Shown here: positions 41,535 through 49,600 of the stretch, piece after piece
Numbering within the stretch: the stretch's first letter is position 1
How the letters are laid out: every line of letters begins with the position of its first letter
DNA from: Methylomonas sp. LL1
GTDB taxonomy: Bacteria > Pseudomonadota > Gammaproteobacteria > Methylococcales > Methylomonadaceae
NCBI RefSeq assembly: GCF_015711015.1
Contig: NZ_CP064653.1
Coordinates: 1,178,001-1,242,000 of the forward strand
Length of the DNA stretch: 64,000 nucleotides
Direction of reading: 5' to 3'
The notes under the pieces: model-generated
Databases searched by the model: none
What the model was told of the DNA's origin: nothing
What the model saw: the letters and a program-made list of their open reading frames with translations, nothing else
Made by a program: the position numbers and the translations under genes

Positions 41535-41923
41535 TCATGCCGCTATTTTCCATATTGATTCATTCGCCGCCGTGCCAGCCGGCACGGCATTGAAGTTGCG
41601 GCCATTAAAATGTTCCAGAATGGTCAACTTGCCGGCCAAGGCATTGTAGGCGGCGCTGCCGGCGGCGACGTATTGGGTGTTGACGGTCAGAGCATGGGCG
41701 AAGATGCTGGTGTCCAGGTTGTCGGTGAACTGGCTGAAAAAGTATTTTGCACTAGATCGATGGACCCCAGCTTACCGACGATCTCTCCCGGAGTTCCGCC
41801 GATAACGATTGAGTTCAGGTTTTGCCAGTAGCGCAGGTTGGCGGATGTGAATCGATACTGATAGTGGCGTGTTCGTAGGTAGGCGAAACTTTCTGTGTAG
41901 TTTGTCGATTCCATTCGTTTCAT
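41535..41923 (-). pseudogene. RTX mid-domain fragment with frameshift
   Basis: The upstream part reads FTSANLRYWQNLNS, then PGEIVGKLGSIDLVQNTF, which matches ANLRLWRDLNQDG and GEVTGNLGDINLVQDTF of the truncated RTX protein with about 60 residues missing between. Near 41740 the frame shifts; the second part reads VAAGSAAYNALAGKLTILEH and FNGRNFNAVPAGT and stops at 41535. It ends at the same place in the RTX alignment as the fragment at 39419-39699, so both derive from one already shortened ancestor. Confidence 0.82.
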
Positions 41924-41935
41924 CTGGTTAGTCTC

Positions 41936-42311
41936 TGAAATTGGTTGCCAGCTCGTTTGTGTTATTGGTCGTCCATTCAGCCAATAATAATTGCCGTTAG
42001 TGCATTATCGCAAATCGTTTTTTCGAGCATACCTGTCCAAAAGTCCAATCGGTGGATTGGTTTAATCCGATAACAGGTGCTGAATAAACGTTTCGTCAGC
42101 ATAAAATACACCAATCAAAGCACATCATACGGTGCAATATGGTTTCATCTATTGATACTCTATATCTGTCTTATCGCGTTTTAACCCGAGAAAAATCCTG
42201 TTCTGCATCCTATTTGCTGCCAATGGCTTCTCAAGTCATTCCCAGACTATCTTTATGCCTTCCTAGCGGCTTCAGGACCTTATCCATGACCTATAGATTT
42301 GTCCATAGCGC
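41936..42311. other. Non-coding stretch left of the palindrome cluster
   Basis: No convincing gene on either strand. A small hairpin (CCAATCGGTGGATTGG at 42046-42061) is present. The AT content is high. Confidence 0.45.
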
Positions 42312-42500
42312 TTCCGGGAGAGTACCCAGCGTTTTTGGTGGCATTTCCAACCGCATTGGGGTGTTGCCTGGAATCGTTGGGTAGGTTCCTGTACAGGATA
42401 GTTATTTGCCCAGCCGCGCTGGGGCGTTATCTATCGACGCCGGGAACTTCCCCAGAGCTGCTGGATAGGATTACAGCACCTCCGGGGAAGTCCCCGGCAT
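42312..42500. repeat. Cluster of six different short palindromes at about 30-40 bp spacing
   Basis: Six successive units each carry a short inverted repeat but with different bases: CCGGGAGAGTACCCAG (42315), CCAACCGCATTGGGG (42348), CCTGTACAGG (42389), CCAGCCGCGCTGG (42410), CCGGGAACTTCCCCAG (42440), CCGGGGAAGTCCCCGG (42482). Symmetry is kept while sequence varies. The stretch lies 160 bp before the gene at 42661. It may instead be a decayed leucine/proline-rich 11-codon repeat, because one frame (42299-42547) stays open across it. Confidence 0.6.
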
Positions 42501-42660
42501 GGCTCTTAGCAACTCTGCGACATTTAGCCGCGGAGATAGGCTCTTGAATAATCTCATACCCTTAATAAACTTAGTATATGCGTTAGTGACTGGGAGTTAC
42601 TTTCGCATTTCTATCACTAATCTTTCTCTCTATATTCATCCATTACCTTGAGAATTCATT

Positions 42661-43281
42661 ATGTCAAAATCCGATTATATTCCTCATCCCGATAATGACT
42701 TGCAGATCTGGCATGATCGCTTCAAAAATAATATTGTTACGCAGCAGGCCGTGTTGGGATTGTCGGCGGAAGACATTGCTACCATCAACTCTGACAATGA
42801 AGAATTACATGCCAAAATTGCGGCAGTTAATGCCACTGCCGCAGCGGCTCATAGTGCCATAGCGGATAAAGCCGCTAGTCGTGGTCATATTGAGAGTAAT
42901 ATCCGAGCCATGTCCCGCCGTATCAAAGCCCACCCTGCCTATACAGAAGCCATGGGCTCTCTATTAGGAATTATCGGTGTGGAAAATCAGATTAATTTTT
43001 CCACCTATAAACCAATCTTGAGCGCGATTGATCAAACCGGCGGCATCGTATTATTGAAATTTAACAAGTACAAAAGCGATGGCATCAATATTTATTGTCA
43101 ACGTGAAGTAGATGCCGAGCTTATCTTTCTATCCCGTGTCATGATGTCACCCTTTACTGATAACCGGCCATTACTGGTCGCCAGTAAACCCGAGTTGCGC
43201 CGCTATACAGCCGTATATGTGACCGGTGACGATGAAGTCGGGCAATTCAGCGACGAACTGGTGGTCAATTGCGCGCCGTAG
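42661..43281 (+). CDS. Hypothetical protein with alanine-rich helical region
   Basis: A 206-residue protein beginning MSKSDYIPHPDNDLQIWHDR. The first 115 residues are helical and alanine-rich (AAVNATAAAAHSAIADKAAS), followed by a beta-type C-terminal domain of about 90 residues (GGIVLLKFNKYKSDGINIY, YTAVYVTGDDEVGQFSDELV) resembling a fibronectin type III-like sandwich. Proteins that begin with this SDYIPHPD motif are widespread hypotheticals; no function is known to me. It is on the plus strand, opposite to the RTX genes, between an RTX fragment and the decayed exporter copy, with the palindrome cluster upstream and a hairpin downstream. Confidence 0.72.
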   Translation: MSKSDYIPHPDNDLQIWHDRFKNNIVTQQAVLGLSAEDIATINSDNEELHAKIAAVNATAAAAHSAIADKAASRGHIESNIRAMSRRIKAHPAYTEAMGSLLGIIGVENQINFSTYKPILSAIDQTGGIVLLKFNKYKSDGINIYCQREVDAELIFLSRVMMSPFTDNRPLLVASKPELRRYTAVYVTGDDEVGQFSDELVVNCAP

Positions 43282-43293
43282 TTTGATCATACC

Positions 43294-43336
43294 TTAGCCT
43301 GCGTAGGTTCGGATTACGCCAATCTAGGCAGGCTAA
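43294..43336 (+). terminator. Hairpin after the SDYIPHPD gene
   Basis: TTAGCCTGCGTAG (43294-43306) pairs with CTAGGCAGGCTAA (43324-43336), 12 of 13 bases, over a 17-base loop. There is no long T-run (ATTCGTTTACC), so termination is likely but not certain. Confidence 0.5.
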
Positions 43337-43454
43337 ATTCGTTTACCCTCTTAAGTTCCAACAATAGCTCTTTGGTCAACTGTAAAACAGGGTATGCATC
43401 GCATACCTTTATTTGATTGGAAAATATTGAAAATAGTAAGCAAGGCGTATCCTT

Positions 43455-43560
43455 GGCTGGCCGGGATCGGCGGCGATAGCAAGCAGCCGAGCCATTTCAT
43501 TCAGGCCGGTGTCGGTGGATGCTTCGGGGGCGGTGTTTGTGGGTGCGAAGAAAGGATCAT
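43455..43560 (-). pseudogene. 5' fragment of a second T1SS ABC exporter gene
   Basis: The minus strand from an ATG at 43560 can be aligned with the first 35-40 codons of the intact exporter at 32923-35064: the stretches for [14 protein letters not shown] and IAADP are readable, with a one-base shift near codon 8 and a missing codon block. It ends without the rest of the gene. It lies 102 bp after the giant RTX stop, the same order and nearly the same distance as the RTX C-terminal remnant and the intact exporter, so it marks a duplicated RTX-exporter segment. Confidence 0.82.
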
Positions 43561-43662
43561 GGAGTTTGCCGCAAAAATGATTTTGAGGCTAAAGCATAGG
43601 GACCGGACTAGCCAATCTCCAGTGTTTTTTCGCCTTTCGCCTTGTGCCTTTCGTCTGTTGTT

Positions 43663-46600
43663 TTAATGCCAATTAGCCGCCAGTATTGGCACCAACGCGG
43701 CTTGGTAATCCGCCGGCAGACTAGTTTCCCCGGCAGCCGGCGGCGCAAAGGCGGCCATGGCGTTGACCAGATTTTCCACTTGGCTGTCCAGCAGGGTCAG
43801 GCCGTCCGACGCTATGAACTGCTCGACGTGGTTGGCCGAGCCGGTATACCAGTCCTTAACGATCAGCTTGTCGCTAGTGCCTACAATGCTGGCTTCCAGA
43901 TCGTTGCCGACATGTTGAAACCAAATCTGCTCCGCAGTGACATCGGACAAAAACTGGGCTATGTCGCTATTACCTGCCGTGGCATCGTTCTCGATCACAG
44001 TATCGATGCCGTAATCGCGGCCCAACACATAAGTGTCGCTGCCTTGGCCACCGATTAATGTGTCCGTCCCCGTGCCGCCGTCCAATAAATCGTTGCCGTG
44101 CAGACCGAAGCGCAAAGCGCCATTCCACGCCATAACCACCCGGCCGGCAATCAAGTTTTCCCCATCCAATGCCGCGTTGCCATTACCGAGATCGTACTGC
44201 ACGCCGATTGAATTCGCGGCTAGACTTCGGCCGTTTACCCTAATATTGTCGACATAGAGATTGCGATCCTGTATCGGATTACCAGCCATGTAACCATCGT
44301 TGGCGAAGACCACATCAACCTTGTGAGCACCGGCGCCCAATAATGCCGGATCGACACTGTAATCGGCGAAAGCTGTTGTGTTGCTTACAGCAAAAGAGGT
44401 TTTGAGTATCCCGTCGACATACACATCCATTTGCGCGGCGACACCGTCGTTCAGCAATGAGGCTTTGGCGGAAATAACCAGTTGATTCAATGGCACCGAT
44501 GATGAGGTTTCGTCCATCCGGCCACCGTAAAGTATGTCGTCACCTTCCCCGCCATATAGCGCATCGTCCCCGTCATTGCCCAATAGCATATCGTTGCTCT
44601 CCTTGCCATGGAGCCGGTTACCGGCCTCATTTCCGGTCAAGTTATTATCGAGCGTATTGCCGTAACCATCGATGCTCGACGATCCCGTTAAGATCAGGTT
44701 CTCCAGATTGGCGCTCAAGGTGTAACTGATTGAGGCTTCCACGCTGTCTACACCGGCATTCGCCGCTTCGCTGACCACATCGCCGCTGTTATCGACCACA
44801 TATTCATCGTTGCCTTGACCGCCTTCCATGCGATCCGCATTTAAGCCGCCGTCCAGACGATTATTTGCCGCGTTACCCAGTAAAGTGTTGTTTAGGCTAT
44901 TCCCGATGGCATTAATAGCATAGGAACCGGTCAAGCTCAGATTTTCGACATTTGCCGTGCTTGTAAGGTCAAACGATAGCCGGCTTCGAATCGTGTCGAA
45001 ACCGCCATCAACAGCTTCGGCCACTACATCGCCAATGTTATCGACTTCATATACATCATCGCCGAAACCGCCGCTCATGCTATCGGCGCCGGTACCGCCG
45101 TCCAACCAGTCGTTGCCTTCCAGACTGAAACGCAGGGCGCCGCCCCAAGCCATAACCACTCGGCCGGCTATCAGATTTTTGCCGTCCACTGCCGCGCTTC
45201 CGCTGCCAAGATCGTACTGCACGCCGTTTGCCATGGCGGCAATGGCCTGGCCGTTGACTTTAATATGGTCGATATAGAGATTGCGGTCCTGTATCGGGTT
45301 GCCGGCAACATACCCATCGTTGGCGAAGGCGATATCGATACGATGCCCCATGCCCAGCAAAGCCGGGTCGACGCTATAATCGGCAAAACCCTCCGTATTG
45401 GCGACATCAAAGCCGGTTTTCAATACACCGTCGACATACACCTCCATGCGAGCGGGGACGCTGTCGTTGAGCAACGCGGCTTTGGCGTGGATGACGAGCT
45501 GTTCGATTAATCTGGCTTTAGGAGTATCTTCATTGCTATCGCCGTACAAAATATCGTCGCCGGCGCTACCTTTCAAAGTGTCGTTGCCATCCAATCCATA
45601 GATGCGGTCGCTGGTATTCGTGCCGTTGATGGCCTCATCCGCCGCCGTACCTTCCAAGTCAAAACCGCGAGCCAATAGTTGCTCAAGGCTCAGCACGCTG
45701 CCGTCACTAAACCTAAAGATATTGATAGAGGAACTGTTGAAGACATCCTGCGGGTTGAAACCTTCTATATGCACTTCGTTGCCGTTGCCCAGATCAAGCA
45801 TCAGCGAACCCAGTCGCAGGCTAATATCGGCCGGCGTTATCCCTGGGCCGAAGCTTATAGCGTTGTTGTCTCCCACGGCATCAACGATGGTATCGCGGCC
45901 ATCGTTCAAGTTGATGATATAAATGTCGTTGCCGGTGCCACCTTCCAATAGGTCGTTACCCGCACCGCCGACTATGGCATCATCACCCGATGAGCCCTGC
46001 AAGCCATCATCGCCGGCAGTGCCGACTACGGCAGGATTTACCGTTAACGAGAAGCTATCGCTGACCGATGCGCCGAACCGATCCGTAGCGGTGACGGTAA
46101 TATCGTACGAACCCGGCATATCGGCGTCGGCGATGCCGGTAAAGGTACCTGTTTCCGGATCAAAGCTTAACCAATCCCACCAAGTGGAATATCTATAGGT
46201 CAAGACATCGCCGGCATCGAAATCGACGAAGGCATCCGCCGGCAATGTGTAAGAAAACGCTATGCCGGCAAACGCTTGTTGATCGGCCAATGGATTATTC
46301 AATACCGGAGCATGTTCGGGAGACGGGCCGGCCAAGGCCAGCATTTGCGCCATTGACAGTTGGCTGCCGTCGGCGAATTCGAAAAACTCCACCCCGGTAT
46401 TGAACCAACTATAAGCATCCGATCTCGGCATGACGATTTTAATGACCGAATCGGCTTGCCAACCGATATTGAGGGTTTGAAATAAAGTGGTATTGCCATC
46501 GTTGAACGGCGAAAAACTCTCGCTGCCCCAGGAAAAACCGAAATCGGACAGACTAATGCCTGATCCGAACACCAACGTATCGCCCGCCACATCGCCGCCG

Positions 46601-49600
46601 TAACCGGTGCCCCCATAGCCAGAATCCGAGCCGCCGTAGCCGGTATTGGAACCACCATAGCCTATGTCATACAGTAAATCCGTACCGGTATCTTCGCTAT
46701 CGAAAAAGTAGCGGTCGTTGCCTGAACCACCCGCCAACAAGTCATTGCCAGCGCCGCCGAACAGCCAATCGTCGCCGTCGCCACCGCTGAGCGTGTCGTT
46801 GCCTAATTCGCCGTATAAATCGTCGAGGCCGGCTTGGCCGGTCAGAACATCCGCGCCGTCCGTTCCCAATCGTATAATGCTGAAACGATCGACCGTGGGT
46901 CGATCCGGCACGCCGGGTGATGCCAATAGCTGCTCCAGCGATATTCGGCTACCGTCGGCGAATTCGAAAAACTCGATGCCGGTATATTCCCAGTCGTTAC
47001 GCTCAACGATTTGGCCGTAACCGTTCATAAACGGAGTGGACATGACCACTCTGGCGACGGCGTCTGCTTGGTAACTGATATCCAGGGTTTGAAATCGCCT
47101 TATCCGCGATTCGTCGTAACCGCCGTAGGTATAGCCGGGCAAAATTTCGTCACTCCAGGAAAAACTCAGGTCGGAAAGCGTAATGCCTTCACCAAACACG
47201 ACGCTATCATTATCGAACGAGCCGCCATAAGCCACGTCGTACACCAAGTCGGTACCAGTATCGCCCTCCAGGAAATAATAACGGTCGCCGCCGCCTTCGC
47301 CACGCAGCATGTCGTTGCCCCGACCACCGATTAAGGCATCGTTAGCATAACCACCTACGATCAAATCGTCGCCCAAGCCGCCGTCCAGCAGAGTTTGGCC
47401 AGCCACATTGCCTTGGTAGCCGATCGTGATGCCGCTAGCATAGGCCTGAATCGTGTCGTTACCGCCGCCGGCATGTACCACGCCGAAGTTGCCGGAAAAC
47501 CGTATGTCGTTATCGCTGTCGCCGCCATTGACAATGCCGATCTCAGCCCGATTGTCATACGCATTGATTGTCAAGGTATTCGGTAAGCTGGCCAGACTGT
47601 ACAAACTCTGCGCGTTGCTGCTGGCGATGTCATACCCAGTACCATCCGCCTCGGTAATCGATGCCACCGTGGCGGTGAGTGTGGCGGTTGTGGTCGTCCG
47701 GGTATAACTCGGTGTTTGGGTATACACATACGGATTTGCAACGCTACTGACACCCAAGGCCGCCATCAGTGCCAGAGCTTCTTCGGTGGTATATAAATAA
47801 TGTCCCGTGCTGGTGGTATATAACTGCGAGCTGGTTAGAGTTGGCGCCGCTTCCCAATTCACCTGCACGTTTTTCGGCTGATTGCCTGATGAATTATCCG
47901 AGTAGTTGATATGGGCGTCGTTGCTGGAATATGCCGAGACATTTAGGCCGCCCAGGCTCAGATTGTAAGAGCTCAAACTGTAATGAATACTGGTGGCGGG
48001 TATAGTCCCGGTATAACCAGTCGCGCGGGTATAACTGTCGGTTTGCTGGCTGACGCTCAATTGCAAACGGCTCATCCAACTGCCGTCGGCTTGTTGCAGC
48101 ATTCCGGCAGCCTGGTAGCGCCGGTTGACTTCATCGGAGATGTGCGAATGAAATGCGTCTTGCAAACGCTCCAACTCGCTACGGCTGGCTCGATAGGCCT
48201 CGTTATCAGCCAAAATACCATTTAAGGCACGTGTGCCGCCGCTGCCGTCGGCGATTTGCCAGTCGTGCGTCAAGGCGTAGAAATTTTTCAAGCCGAGGCT
48301 GTCGGCGGCACCGGTTACACCCAGCAGCAAATCGTCGCCGATCCGGGTGCCTATCAGACGGGACACATCGAAGCCACTGATTTCAATCACCGAAGTTTGA
48401 TCCACCACCTCGAAAATCCGGTCAGCGCCGCCACCCAAGGCAAAGCGATAGGTATCGGTGCCGGTCTCGCCATATAAATCGTCATCACCGCCATTGCCGA
48501 TCAGTAAATCGTCGCCGGCACCGGCCATCAGGATGTCACGGTAACTGCTGCCGGCCAGGGTATCGTTGCCGCTACCGCCGGTTTGCGGGGTAATCTCCAG
48601 TGCCTGCAAGGTATCCGCCGTGACGGATTGGCCGTCGACGAAGACGAAACTTTCCACTCGTTTGGTTGGATCGTTATACCAGCCGCTGATGGTGATCGCA
48701 TCGGCCAAGCCGGCTACCGTGACCGACAGATCGCCGTTGGGGCGGCGCTTGAACACGACATCGCTTAAGGAAATGCCCGCGCCGAAGCTGACCCGGTCTT
48801 GCCCGTTCAGGTTAGCGGCATCGGTTTCACGAACCGTGTCGCGGCCGTCGCCCAGCCGGTAATGGTAAACGTCCGAGCCCAGGCCGCCCTCTAATACGTC
48901 ATCGCCCCGGCCACCCCACAAGCTATCGTTGCCGGCATAGCCGTACAGATTGTCGGCGCTTTGTCCTCCAAGAAGGATGTCGTCACTGTTGGTGCCGTAT
49001 ACGTTGCCGGTTCCGCTACCGGTGCGATAGTTAAGCAGAAAATCGGTTGTGGTCAGCCGAGTGCCGTCGGCGAATTCGAAACCAAAACTGCTGTAGCCTT
49101 GGGTGATGGTAGCCAATTCCACACCGGCCAGGCTCAAGGTCAATGCGGTTTGACCGGCAAGGGTCGAGACACTGGCGATCAGATTGCCGGGGTTGATGTC
49201 ATCGCCAAAGCGAATCAGGTTTTGGCCTTGCGAGTCGGCAATCATATCCGCACCTGCGGCCGAGGTGAGTTGATAACTGTCGTCGCCACCACCACCCAGC
49301 AGCAAATCCTGGCCGGCGCCGCCGATCATGGTATCGTCACCGTCGCCGCCATTCAGTATGTCGTTGCCGGCACCACCATTCAACAGGTCGCTGCCGGCAT
49401 GGCCATAGAGCTTGTCTGCGCCCAAAGCGCCGCTGAGCGTATCGTTGCCGGTGCCGCCGTATAAACTGTCGGCACCGGCCCCGCCGTAAAGACGTCCGCC
49501 ACTATCATCAAGTTGTAACGATATGGCACTGGACAATTGATTGCCCACCAGCGCTTCCAAATCCAATTCGATGCCTCCGGCAAATACCAGGGTGGCATTC

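Noticed and set aside
42299..42547. Plus-strand frame of 82 codons over the palindrome cluster
   Set aside because: Has a loose 11-codon periodicity but no ribosome site; treated as a possible decayed repeat gene and reported under the palindrome finding.
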